Notes: a model not told the origin generated them from the letters alone. DNA of 64,000 nt from Brasenia schreberi (GCA_036023115.1 JAYKKT010000064.1:8750501-8814500); one strand, 5' to 3'; counted from the first letter of the stretch, positions 46,521 to 58,620 are shown. Translations and numbers: made by a program.

Positions 46521-49355
46521 TGACTCGATATGGTGGAAATAGGTGTTATCGTGTCAGTATATACGATTTTACCGTTCACACTTTGCATCATAATATATCC
46601 GACTTTGTGTATCATCTTTCTCAATATTGGGCTTGTTTTCTTGGTTCCTGCTTCTGTCTTATAGCATGCACATGAAGTTTCTCAATGTGGCGTGGAATAT
46701 CAACATGCCAGAAGAATTGAAGCACGAAAGAAGCCTACACGAAGTTTCCTAGACCAAATAAACGCCTTGTAAAAGCTAGGAAAATTGAACGACATGAATA
46801 GTGACTGATGTAGAAAACTAAGAGCTACAACTTCTTCTTTTCCGGCGGCCCTCCGTTTTATTCGCCTGCCTTATTCGTTTCAGACCAAGCATATGAGGTT
46901 TTGTTGTCTTCTTCTAACAAAATTCTTTTCTTCTTGGAAAGAGAAGGCGAAATTCCATTTCCTTACAGGAGAATGTGGTCCGATGGTCGTCATATGTTTG
47001 CACCTCCTTGTACGGTTTCTTTGGCATGATCTTTTTTTGGTTTCTTTTGCCGTGGCATGTGCCAAATAGAGTGAAATCGACGCTCTCTGAAAGGATCCTA
47101 TCATGCACATCTTGGTGGTCCATGTGAACCGTATTGAAGCAATCTAATGCATACAGTTGGACGAATAAAATCTCACATAAATGAAACTGCCAAATGATAG
47201 AGCCCATTTTCACAGTTTTTATTGGATATTATAAATATTTCAAGCCTCAAGATTCCATAACTTTGCTTTTCCCAGTCGATTCACCAATGAAACAAAGCTT
47301 TTGTTCTTCTTATTCACCCGATTTCTGGACGACTAACTTTTCGTCGATCGGTTCAAGTGACTCGGCACTTGTTACCCTTAAGCAAGGTCTTAAGTTTGAA
47401 TCTTGCAAGAGGAGAAAACAAGGGTTGAGAGAGGTTCACCACCAATAGTGGGCCGATCAGGCTTTAACGGGATTAATGGCCGGGTCCTTGTCGGCAGTAC
47501 GTACCAGATCCTCATGTCTAGATGTTGGAGGGTTTGCTAGAAGACATGGCCCAAGTTTTACTGCCTCTCTCTCTCCCCAATTATAACACTCACTTGCAAG
47601 TTGCGACAATCAGAAACTAATTGCGCGCAGCACATAGTCGAGCGAGCATGCAAACTTGCAGCTTGCAGGTAGATCTGTCAATCTGGGCAGGGCCGCCTTG
47701 CCCGGCCCTTGGCGGCCAACATTTTTCAAGGGCCTGAATTTGGCCGGTCTGGCATGGCCATTGAAGGGCTGCAGGCCGAGCCATATAATATCATGGTATA
47801 CATTAATACTCTATGTGTGTTTGTGTGTGTGTATTTGTGTATATATACTTTTGTATACTTTCGTAACTACATGAAACCATAAGAAGTGTTTGGTTTGGTT
47901 CAGTTCCAAACCATGGTTGATTACGCTTTAAACATGACACTAATAGCTAGTCAACAATATACTATCAATCAAATCAACTTTGACATACCACCTTACAAAA
48001 CGATCTCAACTATAAACTATAAACTATATGTATATATATATATATATACATTCATCGGCCAACAATTTTAAATCATCAAATGACATGACTGGTAATCTAA
48101 ATAAAAGAAATATGGGTCAAGTTCATCTCAGATTGATTTATTAGTTTTAATATCATCCACATATGCTCCTGCATCATGTAACATAAGTTCCTTCCTAATT
48201 GCTTATATGTCGATAAAAGATCAAGTTCCTTTTGAGTTTAAGGCGGCATTTTTCTTCTTTATCTTGATTTACAATCGAAATGCAAGATGAGAATGACCAA
48301 AATATAAGAGGAATTTTTCAAAATAACAACATAAAATATTTTATTTTTTATAAATATGTATCATGTCTAACATAAAATATTTGGCGCTGTGTGTTGTTGA
48401 AGTAACTAAAGAAACAAATCTGATAAGAAAAAATTGTATCTCTCTAATATAATGATAAAATTTCATGATTTAACATTAAGCAACTTAAAAAAAACAATGG
48501 TATTTCCAGTTTAACGTAGGGTTCATATTTGATTTCGTACACCAATCGTCTTCAGAAAATGTCAATTGTCCTGTATATATGCCAAGGGATGGATGAGACA
48601 TGATAATTGCATATGCAAGACACCCATGTGATTGGATCATGAATTCTATTCTTTACCCAACATGAGAATGTTAAGAAGAAGAAGAGAGGGAATTTCTATC
48701 TTTGAATATAATTACTCAACATTTCATTGTGAAGCTAAGGCATCCAAAAGGAGATACATCAAAAGAAAATGTTCTAGAATCCATAGTAAAAGATCGCACA
48801 CTAGCTGTCGGTTGCCTAACGTAACCCTTCTCCTCAGAGCAATCATGGAAGGGTGAACCCGATCAAGGTTTGAAAAACTCATCCAATATAATGTGGATGT
48901 ATTGATGGCGACGGATTTAGAATTTTCCGTAGGGTGAACCAAATAGCCTATAAGAATGTTTAAGGTGGGACAACTCCTGCATTACAGTTGTCAATTCAGT
49001 CCTGCATTATAGTTTTCTTATTGATTTCTCAAATTTCAAGTGAGGTGGCCGCTCCACGTCGGCTCAATGTAGATCTGCCCGTGTATAATATAGGTAAAAC
49101 TCTGGTAATGATTAATATTATTGAGTTCATGGACTTAATCACAACGCATTTTTGCTGAAGTTGGCTTTATCATACTAGTGTGTCAAGAATTTTGCTGATC
49201 CTAATGGATTTGGATAAGATTGCAGTCGTGGATTGATTGAAAGTTTTTTATAGCAATTATTCAATTTTAATCAAGGTCTCGTATACAAAACAACAATCGG
49301 ATACGGGTCTTCTATTATCCGACCCATTGCAAGATTCCCTATTGGCACCAGCAGC
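46521..49355. other. Intergenic region between copia element 2 and the PEP-mutase-like gene
   Basis: No supported gene. It contains a GGCC/GGGCCGG-rich stretch (47680-47780), GT and TA microsatellites (about 47813-47850 and 48028-48050), AT-rich sequence, and a dispersed repeat at 48905-49085. An antisense ORF at 46914-47213 has no recognisable family. Confidence 0.5.
48905..49085. repeat. Dispersed repeat related to 53936-54114
   Basis: Shares with the later copy the order GGATTTAGAA/GGATCTAAAA, AGGTGGG, TAGTTTTCT..ATTGA, AAATTTCAAGTGAGGTGGC..GC and TGTAGATC. It is diverged. Its class is uncertain; it may be a small non-autonomous DNA element. Confidence 0.5.
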
Positions 49356-49478
49356 AGCTGGGATTTTTTTCTTTTCACAAAGGGAGCTGAAGCTTAACAC
49401 ACATATATTTGCATCCTCAGGAGTCGAACTCCCCACGAGAAACCAGGACGTCAAAGCACCCCGCCATTGAGCTAATGA
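49356..49478 (-). repeat. tRNA-derived SINE-like element
   Basis: Reverse complement reads TTAGCTCAATGGCGGGG (A box), then GTGGGGAGTTCGACTCC (B box), a GTGTTAAGCTTCAGCTCCC body, and an A-rich tail. This is the architecture of a plant tRNA-derived SINE, lying just upstream of the PEP-mutase-like gene. Confidence 0.7.
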
Positions 49479-49541
49479 TTTTCGCGTACGAAGAGAAGAA
49501 TTCCTAATTGTGCCACATGGGTAGCAGCCCGTGCATTCTGT

Positions 49542-49549
49542 CTATATAT
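49542..49549 (+). promoter_or_regulatory. TATA box of the PEP-mutase-like gene
   Basis: CTATATAT lies about 60 bp upstream of the ATG at 49602, which allows a start site near 49572 and a short 5'UTR. An in-frame ATG at 49548 overlaps this box and so is unlikely to be transcribed. Confidence 0.6.
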
Positions 49550-49601
49550 GACCCCATGGAGACTGCAGCGCCACCCTCATGAGCTCAATACACATACAGA
49601 G

Positions 49602-50330
49602 ATGGCCGGAATTTTCTTTGTCGGTGCTGCCTTACGATCCAAGGCTGCCAGAAATGCTGCAGGACTCTTCCCTAAATGCAAAGAACTCTTTGCAACCACC
49701 CAAAACGAGAATTTCATGCACCGGAAAAACTTCTCGTCGAACTCCTTGGATTCTCTACCCAGAAAAGTCACCAGAATCCATCAGATACTTGAGCAGGAAG
49801 GCGTGGCCCTCCTGCCCGGTTGCTATGATGCGCTCTCGGCCGCAATCATTGAGAAGACTGGCTTCAGAGCGGGCTTCGTCTCCGGTTACTCCGTCTCTGC
49901 GGCCCGCCTCGGCAAGCCCGATATCGGCCTAATGACGTAAACTCACATCCATTCCTCCCTAACTTTGAATGCCCTCACCTTCTCTTTCAGCTGCTAGTTA
50001 TATAGAGAGAGATCATGGTATATGCTCGATCCAATACATTATTAAATCTTCTCAAGTAGATATTTGAAATGAGAAATCAAAGTGTATTAGCATTAAAGGT
50101 GAGTACGGAAGGTATAATAATACACTTGCTTTTTGAGATTCAAATTCAAATCTCAAATTGGGGCGAAAGAACAATGGAAAGGTTAACATTGTTCATTAAT
50201 GCTTGACTCTTATTTTTTTTAGAGCATCACTAATAATATTAATTTTTGTACCTTTTTAAAAACATTAAATTATACTCATATCATATAAAAGTAATAGAAG
50301 GTACTATCGAGTATGACCTGATTTTCCTAT

Positions 50331-50386
<56 letters not shown>

Positions 50387-53041
50387 TGTATATATTTTGA
50401 TAGACGGAATTAATCTGGCAGGCCACCGGAGATGGCAGAAGCCGCACGGACCATTTGTGCAGTAGCCCCTAATATCCCGTTCATTGCAGATGCTGGTACG
50501 TGATCTAATTACAGTATTACCACTTTTATTGCATTTAACAATCAACGTTAATTCATAAATAAATCGCTAAATTCATACGTTAGTTCACTTCTTCGTCTCA
50601 TCAGTGGGTTGTCGTTATTGCTGTATTAATATTATTGTTGCTGTTGCTGTTGTTTTCTTCATTGGCATAAAGGTGTTAGATATTCTCGAACACTTGACCT
50701 TTAATTTGAGGGTTCTAGCTTCCTAGTCAGGTGGGTTGTGGATAAACAGAAGGGAATTTGTTGGATCCCTGCAGTGGGAAAAGCAGAAGACTGACCGGAG
50801 CATAAATGTGTGAGGACCCAGAACCATGGATTTAAGAGATTTAGAAGATCATGACCAAGCACCATAATTGCCTAAAATGATATTTTTAAAATAAAAAAAA
50901 AAAAGATGCATGGATGATATGCTTTTCGGTGCTAAATTATGACATCCTACATCACATGATTTAACCGCCTGAATGATAACAAAATTCATGTTTTGGTTTT
51001 AGTGAACTTGGATCTTTCAGGAAAAATAAAACATTTTGATGGTTTTGTCATCTCTTTAGATAGATATATAGATAAAGACAAGCGAGAGAGCAATGGTACA
51101 TGTTCAAGCATCATGCATGCTCAAACCTATTTAAATATCTTTATCATTGATCAATCATGATAATAATATTATATTTTTGTACTTTATATTTAATCATGTT
51201 TACTTTATTTCTTCACTAGTATTAAAAGTATAATAATATTATTATATTTTTGTACTTTATATTTAATAATTTTTACTTTATTTCTTCATTAGTATTAAAG
51301 ATTAGACAGTTGAAATAATGAATATGAATAAGATTTGAACATTTATTCTTTATATATAGAAAGAGTCATATATGCTAAATCTCATCGATGCAATAGAGAT
51401 TTGAACTTAAATAATAAAATATATTTTATTTCTTTTTTTTGTAAATTAAAAATATTAGATTATTAAAATATTAAAAAAAGAAGGAGAACGACTTGAAAAA
51501 ACTAATAAAGAATGAGAGTTTAACATGGCACGCTATAAAGTCCTTTTAAAAAAAATCAATTTAACGGACCCAAGTACTGAACCGTACTGAGGAAAAGTTA
51601 ATTTGTCCCTTGGCCCACCGCGTTCTCATCTGCTGATGTGATCCGCTGCAAAAACGCATCACTTTCTACTTTTCACCTAAGATTTTTTTGGGGAAAGTTG
51701 AGGTTCGAGCAGACATGCAGGAGGCCGGTATCGAACCAGTGACCAAAGCTAGAGTCCAGTCAGTTCAAACAGGGAACCCGTGGTACCGCAGTTCCAGTTC
51801 CATTCGCTTTCAAACAAGGCAGTGTCAGGGCAGCCAAGCCCGTCCCCCGACCCAGTCGGTACTAAACCGCGAAGCAGGTCACCTCACGGTCTTCCCCTAG
51901 GCAAGACAGGCATGACAGTCATATCACTTTGTTCTTCACCCCATAAATTGTTATAAAGAGCAGAAACAAATGCCATCTGAATATCACCTAAACAAAGTTC
52001 TGGAACTCAATGACTCCTCATTAGATTATGGCCAACCAACTTAAATCCAGTTGGGGGATTCATAGCTAAATCAAAGTTGTCAGTATTGATATTCACCCAA
52101 AAGAAAAATTGGAAGTATTGGTCTGTGTGATGCAATATGCACTAATACATAATATACCACATGATATGGTTTACAAGACAATTCAATATACATACCGTTT
52201 CTATTTTATGTATCGTATGATATGCTATGCTTTTTCCAAAGGTATGATAGTCAGGTAACTACTTTACATATATATACACACACATACGCATATATATACA
52301 CATATATAAGGGTGTTCTAAATACATAATGTCTTTCGATGTATAATCTTAGATAAACGCTTTTACTGTTTGATCTTTGAGATCAATTGGTATAAAAAAAC
52401 CACACTCAATTCTACCCTTCTCAATTCCCTCCTTGCAATAGTTAAAATTTAAAAACAATAATGTTCCATATACATTCATGTGTGTATGTGTGTGTGAGAG
52501 AGAGATTCCACTTCCGCTAAGTAAAAGGCGGTAAGAAGTACTAAATGTTTTGCTTTTCTTTTATGCTGTGCACAAGATACTGGAGGCGGTAATGCACTCA
52601 ATGTACAAAGAACCGTCCAAGACTTGATTGCAGTTGGCGCTGCCGGTTGCTTTATAGAGGTATCTTTATTAAAAGTTTTTGGTATATATATGCATTCGCG
52701 TGCATAAACAAGTGTGAACAATATGTCTCCAGCTTTTATACATGCTAAATGTATCATATGTCTAATTTATGTCACTCACTTTTAGTCTTGCTTTTTGTCA
52801 GGATCAAGCATGGCCAAAGAAGTGTGGTAAGATAAAGTTAATTCATGGACCTCATATTTAAATAATTTTCCTTGTTCTCTTTTTAAATCGTAATTTCTAT
52901 TTAAACATCCTTTGCGTTTGTACCGTGACACATCTTTTAGATTCATGTATTTCTAATAGAACTCTGTCTTTTTTGGTATTGGCTGCTGCAACTGTGAACA
53001 AGGTCATATGCGGGGCAAGCAGGTTAGTTTGGATTCTCCTC

Positions 53042-53100
<59 letters not shown>

Positions 53101-53609
53101 TGAGTAGTTATCACCAGTTTTTTATGCTTGATGACTTTGTGGATCTAGAGAGGCTGTTTTGGAGATGTCCCCAAACAGATCTTTTACTAGGCTTTGTGCC
53201 GCTTGTTGCAATGTATATTCCTACTCACTATTGTGATCTGTATAGGATCGTGGCCCTTTATTTCTTTAAGTCTAACTAAGATTTCGTGGGCCTATTTTGT
53301 AGAGGTGTCCACGGGAGGATCTTCCTGGGGTGAAACTTCGGCTGAAGCGCCTTCCCGGCCTAAGCACGCCTTCTTTCCTAATCACATTTTTTGTGTGTTA
53401 CAATGGGAGGCTGAAGCCTAACACACATGCACACATCATACAAGAAATAAATGGTTGAGATTTCAATTTAAAAAGCAAAACTTGCTTTTTCATCAATTCT
53501 CTAGCAAAAAGTACAGGCACTTTTACTTTTTAAATTCAAATCTCAAATATCTATCTCTTATATCCAATGGTTGGGAACTGTTTGGATATACTAACATGTA
53601 ATGTTGCTG

Positions 53610-53651
<42 letters not shown>

Positions 53652-55567
53652 TACACACACGTAAATATATATATATATATATATATCACACAACCTGTTC
53701 TCCATCAAGATCTAGTGTAATAATATTTCCATAATCATGTATAAGATAGGTAGCTCTATTCTTTTCTTGTTTAAGGAGAGGATGAAGCATGGAGTGACCT
53801 TAAAAATAATTTTTGATTCCTTAGTAGTTTCTTCCGAAAAGAATATGAAGTATATGTTACAAGAGATACATGCTTCATGATTGCATTTTGAATTTTAGTA
53901 TTACTAGTTTAACAAAAGCCCCTTAATTATATCCAGTGGTGGATCTAAAAATTGGTGCAGGGTGGGGCGATTGCTCATGAAACTGTTTAAGGTGGGGTGA
54001 ACTATGTGTTGTGACCATGGATTCAACTGTTATTTATAGTTTTCTCCATTGACACTTCAAGTTTCGAGTGGGGTGACAGCCCCACCTCGCTTCTACGTAG
54101 ATCAACCATTGATTATTGCACGACAAGCAATAGCTTACATAGCTAGGGAGGTAAACTCACAAGTTGAAAGTCATGAGTTCAATAGCTTTAACAAACATTA
54201 TGTCTTCATGCAAATGAGGGCACTTGAAGACAAGTGTTTTAATACATTGATATCATGGATCATGGTCCTTATGAAGATTATTCTAATGATGAGTTTTTTA
54301 ATAGTTTCACTGGAAGTTTGTGCTTTTGTATCACATCCTGTTTTGTTCTTTGCGTTCTTTGAAGGTGATACCAGCAGAGGAACATGCAGCAAAGATAGCA
54401 GCAGCAAGAGATGCTATAGGGAATTCCGATTTCTTCCTTATTGCGAGGACGGATGCGAGGGCAATCTCAGAGAAATATGGACTCTCGGAGGCCATATCAA
54501 GGGCCAACTTATACATGGAGGTACTTACCTCATCATATTATGAAATATAAAAATAGAACCAGGGCATGCATGTGTGCGTGTGTGTGTTGGGATTTAGCCT
54601 GCCGTTGTAACACAAAAATATTATTTGCCAATAAATGATCATTTATGATTTTATAAGACATCTATGAAGGATCTCACCATGATTTTGCACATGAATCCCT
54701 TTGAAGAAACTATACATGAGCTCATCTTGCAAAAGTACTGGTGTACTTTGTACTTTTAAATTCAAATATAGATCATCCATCTTCTAAATTAGATTATTGA
54801 GATTTGTTTGGATGTACTAATATATATAACACAAAAATATTATTTGCCAATAAATGATCATTTATGATTTTATAAGACATCTATGAAGGATCTCACCATG
54901 ATTTTGCACATGAATCCCTTTGAAGAAACTATACATGAGCTCATCTTGCAAAAGTACTGGTGTACTTTGTACTTTTAAATTCAAATATAGATCATCCATC
55001 TTCTAAATTAGATTATTGAGATTTGTTTGGATGTACTAATATATACCAAGCTTCATATATATATATATAAAGGTAAAGGTAATGTTTATCATCTCTGCTT
55101 TGCATTAAATCACTATTTTAGCAGCTATCATATTACCAAATCCACTCACATAAAGGTTGATTTAAAATGAGCAGGCTGGAGCTGATGCTTGCTTTGTTGA
55201 TGCACCGAGAAGTGATGATGAACTAAGAGAAATTGCCAGAAAGACCAACGGGTACAGGGTTGTGAACATGATTGAAGGGGGTGTGACACCACTACACACA
55301 CAAGATGAGCTAAAAGAAATGGGTTTCCATATCATCCTGCACTCGACTACAACACTCTATACAACAGCCCGTGCCTTGATCGACATACTAGAGAAGATGA
55401 AGAAGACGGGATCCAGCAAATTCCATCTCGACAAGCTGGCTAGCTTTAAAGAATTCAATCAGTTGATCAATTTGGAGGATTACTTTGCCCGAGAAGCTCG
55501 TTATGCAGAGTACAAGAATGCTCTTGAGGCCCGGAATGTGGTTAATGCAAGCAGTGGGGCACTGTGA
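49602..55567 (+). CDS. Isocitrate lyase/PEP mutase family protein (carboxyvinyl-carboxyphosphonate phosphorylmutase-like), plastid-type
   Basis: Seven exons: 49602-49936, 50422-50495, 52577-52659, 52802-52826, 53003-53022, 54365-54520, 55175-55567; joined 1086 nt, 361 aa, all GT..AG and in phase. Residues 1 to about 50 are rich in Ala, Arg, Lys and Ser and look like a chloroplast transit peptide. The (beta/alpha)8 core follows: GCYDALSA (73-80), GFVSGYSVSAARLGKPDIGL (91-110), metal-binding DADTGGGN (135-142), the catalytic loop PKKCGHMRGKQ (169-179, Cys172) and IARTDARA in exon 6, with MIEGGVTPLH in exon 7. Family members make or break C-C or P-C bonds of oxaloacetate-type substrates; the plant homologues carry a phosphorylmutase name but the substrate is not settled. 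Length fits the family plus a transit peptide. No frame damage. Confidence 0.92.
50341..50383. repeat. TA microsatellite in intron 1
   Basis: Uninterrupted TA dinucleotide run about 40 bp before the acceptor of exon 2. Confidence 0.85.
51160..51305. repeat. 73-bp tandem duplication in intron 2
   Basis: 51160-51232 and 51233-51305 share ATATTTTTGTACTTTATATT and TTACTTTATTTCTTCA with few differences. AT-rich and non-coding. The surrounding intron (50496-52576) otherwise shows AT-rich filler. Confidence 0.75.
51690..51790 (-). repeat. SINE-like tRNA-derived fragment in intron 2
   Basis: Reverse complement has AACTGACTGGACTCTAGC, then GGTCACTGGTTCGATACC (B-box-like), and ends in CCCCAAAAAAA. 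It differs in body sequence from the 49.4 kb element. Confidence 0.5.
53047..53100. repeat. CA then TA compound microsatellite in intron 5
   Basis: CA repeat running into a TA repeat, 25 bp after the 20-nt exon. A second CA/TA compound tract lies at 53611-53686 in the same intron. Confidence 0.9.
53385..53436 (-). repeat. Truncated SINE 3' end
   Basis: TTTTTTGTGTGTTACAATGGGAGGCTGAAGCCTAACACACATGCA matches, piecewise, the tail region of the SINEs at 49.4, 57.8 and 58.3 kb. The tRNA-like head is missing. Confidence 0.5.
53455..53546. repeat. Short foldback element (21-bp arms)
   Basis: 53455-53475 and 53526-53546 are inverted copies of each other with one mismatch (TTGAGATTTCAATTTAAAAA versus its complement). 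A 92-bp MITE-like hairpin in intron 5. Confidence 0.65.
53936..54114. repeat. MITE-like dispersed repeat with imperfect terminal inverted repeats
   Basis: Left end CAGTGGTGGATCTA and right end TAGATCAACCATTG are near-inverse copies. The inside has GGTGGGGCGA and GTGGGGTGACAGCCCCACC. Related to 48905-49085. It lies in intron 5. Confidence 0.55.
54608..55045. repeat. Perfect 219-bp tandem duplication in intron 6
   Basis: 54608-54826 and 54827-55045 are identical by eye over the full 219 bp, starting TAACACAAAAATATTATTTG and ending GATGTACTAATATATA. Neither part codes. Either very recent or an assembly artefact. Confidence 0.92.
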
Positions 55568-56252
55568 AACAAAATATGTAAGTGTTTGTGGTGTGTGTTT
55601 ATGATCTTATGTATCATTATGTCTAATCTGAAGAATTTTGCTTTGATCTTAGGTTACTAGAATCAAAGTGTATCTGTCCCTAAGTGTGACAATCAAAATC
55701 CTACATGTTCTGATCGTTTGTGCATTATGGATTTCAAGTGGTTGTATCAAGTTCTTTTATGAGAGTAAAATAATCTGATATAATTTTATGCAAATTATAT
55801 GACAAAGTAATTATGCCATGGTGATCTACTTGGTTGAGTTTATATATATATGTATGTATGTATGTATAAATATAAAGAGTTGTTGGATCTTGCCCACTCA
55901 TATCCAATCATTGCCTTTTGGGCATATATATAATAAAATTGGCATTAATTCTTTTATGAAAACTCTTAATCTTTTAAAATTACACTCATGTTATTGAAAA
56001 CCAATTGTGGGCTTGTGAGAGGTGGGCAAAATCCAGTTTTCCTATATGAGTGATTCGATACTACCTGACACTAATGTTGCTACTCATGCTCAGTTATTAT
56101 TTTTAAGAGGTATGAGTGTAATGATATTGTTCTACATCGTTTTTTGAAAACCCTTATTATCTTTAAAATAAAACTCATGCCACCGAAAAGCAATGGTGGA
56201 CATCTCAAAGGTGTGTATGATTTAGTTTATATATATGATCTTATTTTGTTAG
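55568..56252. other. 3' flank of the PEP-mutase-like gene
   Basis: AT-rich. A TATG microsatellite lies near 55850-55870. Two similar stretches (around 55960-56020 and 56140-56205, sharing CTCATGC/TT..TGAAAAC/GCAATTGTGG/GGTGG) form a diverged local repeat. No gene is seen. Confidence 0.5.
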
Positions 56253-57450
56253 ATGCATCAAAGATAAGAATGAGAAGATTCTAGTGGCAAGTGATTATAG
56301 AAAAATAGATGAAAAAATTATGTTCATAAGTTTTTTAATGAAAATATAGGTGTTAATATTAACTTAAGAGTTAACTAAATTAAAAGAGCATAAACTATAA
56401 TTTATAATGATGTTTTCAAAAAAAAAGTCAAAGAGGCTCTTAAACTTATGAGAGTTGGTAAATCCAAGAAGAAACATGTATTACTTAGCTTAGAAGATTA
56501 TTTAGTGAAATATGAAAAGCCCCAAAAATGCATGAGGAATGAAAGAAGAGTATAATTATACCCATATATAAGAATAAGGGAGACATTTATAATTATGTAA
56601 GTTATCGAGGTATGAAGTTGATGAGTCATACTATGAAATTATGGGAAAAAATTATTGAATGTAGGTTGAGATAAATATCAAGTACAACAAAGAACAAATT
56701 TGGATTCATACTAAGAATATCTACTATTGAAGATTCCTCTATTAAAGCACCTTATAGAACATTTTAGAGCAAAAAAGAAGAAACTTTATATTATATTTAT
56801 TGACCTAGAAAAAGCTTTCAATAAAGTACCAATAGATATTCTTTGTAGAACCTTGAAAAAGAGAGGTATCTTTGACATGTATATCAATCTTATAAAAGCC
56901 ATGTATAGTTTAGCACAAACATGTGTTAGCACCCTTGAAGGAATAATATATTTCTTTGAAGTTAATATTGGATTGCATCAATGATCAACTTTAAGTCTAT
57001 ATTTATTTGTATTAGTCATTGACGAGTTAACAAAACATATTAAAGATGAAGTTCCTTGGTGTATGTTATTCGTGTATGACATTATATTATTGAAAAGTTA
57101 ATAACAGATTAGAACTATGAAGAGAAACATTAGAAACTAAAAACTTTAGACTCGTAGAACAATGACATAATATATAAAATACAAGTTTGATCATTTGATT
57201 ACTTCAAATGATATATAAATTAATATTAACACACATTGGACGGGAGATGAATGAAGATGCCATCTACAAGACCCATATTGTCTTAAATGAATAGGTAAAT
57301 TAGGTGCCTTGTATGGCAAGAACCATCAAAATCAGAAGGTAAATATTCTATAGTAGTAAGGCTAACATTACCCTACATGGTGTTAATTGTTGGAAGTCAA
57401 CCAACTATCCATATGCATAAAAGGTGTTCTTCGTTGAATTGAATATCTTA
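56253..57450 (+). mobile_element. RTE-clade LINE copy 4, central fragment
   Basis: Matches the minus strand of copy 2 from about 4860 to 3600. The best frame (56727-56984) has HLIEHFRAKKKKLYIIFIDL and EKAFNKVP, followed by TLKKRGIFDMYINLIKAMY. At 57072-57086 the catalytic motif reads LFVYD in place of LFADD. Frames are broken throughout, and both ends of the element are missing. Confidence 0.82.
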
Positions 57451-57539
57451 GGCTGATGTTTGGCCAGACAAGGTTTGCACCAGGTTATAGAAGATCAAAT
57501 AAGCAGTCTGTCACATAGACACTTGTATTAAGGTGCTGT

Positions 57540-57625
57540 TCTCATACCGAAAGTTTTTGAACCGGAACTGGAACCAGCCCCGGTTTAGTTTTATTACGGT
57601 TTCAAGTACTGAGCTAACTGAAACC
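57540..57625. repeat. GGTTCC-rich dispersed repeat
   Basis: Contains GAACCGGAACTGGAACCAGC and CCGGTTTAGTTTTATTACGG, of the same kind as 13195-13425. Confidence 0.45.
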
Positions 57626-57765
57626 GAACATGTCTAGAGTAAAAAAATCCATCCAATTACACGGAAACATTCCATTTTTTAAAGAGCCTTAGAACTTAAA
57701 ACTGGCCCAGACCCATGAAATAAAGTTTTGTGCCTAATCCAATAATTAGTTGCATATCATTTTTT

Positions 57766-57873
57766 CTGTCTTTTTTTTCGTTACAACAGGAGGTCGAAGC
57801 TGTGCATCTTCCATGAGTCGAACTCTCTAACAGGGATTGAGTGCCATGCCGTCGAGCTTGGGATCGAAATGCA
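57766..57873 (-). repeat. tRNA-derived SINE-like element
   Basis: Reverse complement: AGCTCGACGGCATGG (A-box-like), TAGAGAGTTCGACTC (B box), GCACAGCTTCGACCTCC body, A-rich tail. Related to 49356-49478. Confidence 0.65.
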
Positions 57874-58017
57874 CATAGCACTTAATTATAACCCTAATTG
57901 TAGAGTATAACCGGGTCAAGAGGACAATGAAATAATCATTCCTTGCATTGCTTCATGCTTCATTGCCCTATGGCTAAGGATGCCAACAAAAACTAGTTTG
58001 ACATGAACCCCGTCTTT

Positions 58018-58095
58018 AGCTGCTGCGGGTATCGAACTCAGGACCCTCAGCTTGTGAGTCTACTCCGTAGCGAGTTGAGTTATGGCTCTTTGTGC
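58018..58095 (-). repeat. tRNA-like SINE fragment
   Basis: Reverse complement: AACTCAACTCGCTACGGAGT (A-box-like) and GGTCCTGAGTTCGATACCC (B box). The acceptor-stem parts do not pair as in a true tRNA and the spacing is SINE-like, so it is not called a tRNA gene. Confidence 0.55.
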
Positions 58096-58308
58096 AGCAT
58101 CAAATTTAGTAACAAAGAACATATATCCATATAGCTGGATCAAACTCACAAGATCTATTAATATACAGTCGATTACCAAACTCCAATCCCACCCTTATTC
58201 TCATGAACATCCATAAAATCTCAATGTGGAAAGGATCCAAAAAGTTGTATGGCGTGAGAGTGGTTACATTTTGATTTATATATAAAAAAGAAGAACATGG
58301 TTACATTA

Positions 58309-58432
58309 GTTTTTTTTTTTTTGTTAGAAGGAGAGGTCGAACCCTGACAGACACAGATGCACACCTTGAGAATCAAACTCACCACCTGTGATATGGAAGC
58401 GAAAGAGTCCTGTCAGATGAGCTAACATTCTG
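58309..58432 (-). repeat. tRNA-derived SINE-like element
   Basis: Reverse complement: TTAGCTCATCTGACAGGAC (A box), GGTGAGTTTGATTCTC (B box), GTCAGGGTTCGACCTCTCC body and a terminal run of A. Complete-looking, with a clean poly(A) end at 58309-58322. Confidence 0.7.
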
Positions 58433-58620
58433 CTTGCAACATGGCAACATTTTGGTTATTGGATCCTAGTGTGTTTTTCTCATCATGGATCCAATTGCAT
58501 CCAGATCTGGGTCTATTACTAGCATCTCAATGTGGTGGTATCCGGTTCCGGACTACTTGTAGGCGAACCGGGTCCCTCCCGTTCACAAGCTCACTGATAA
58601 TGGCTACGGCTAAGGTATCC

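Noticed and set aside
46914..47213. 99-residue minus-strand ORF
   Set aside because: No recognisable domain, no homologous copy in the window and no promoter signal. Length is unremarkable for AT-rich intergenic DNA.
49548..49601. Upstream in-frame ATG for the PEP-mutase-like gene
   Set aside because: It overlaps the only good TATA box, so transcripts should start downstream of it. ATG 49602 gives a transit-peptide-like N-terminus.
58018..58095. tRNA gene on the minus strand
   Set aside because: A- and B-box-like motifs are present, but stems do not pair properly and the context is SINE-like.
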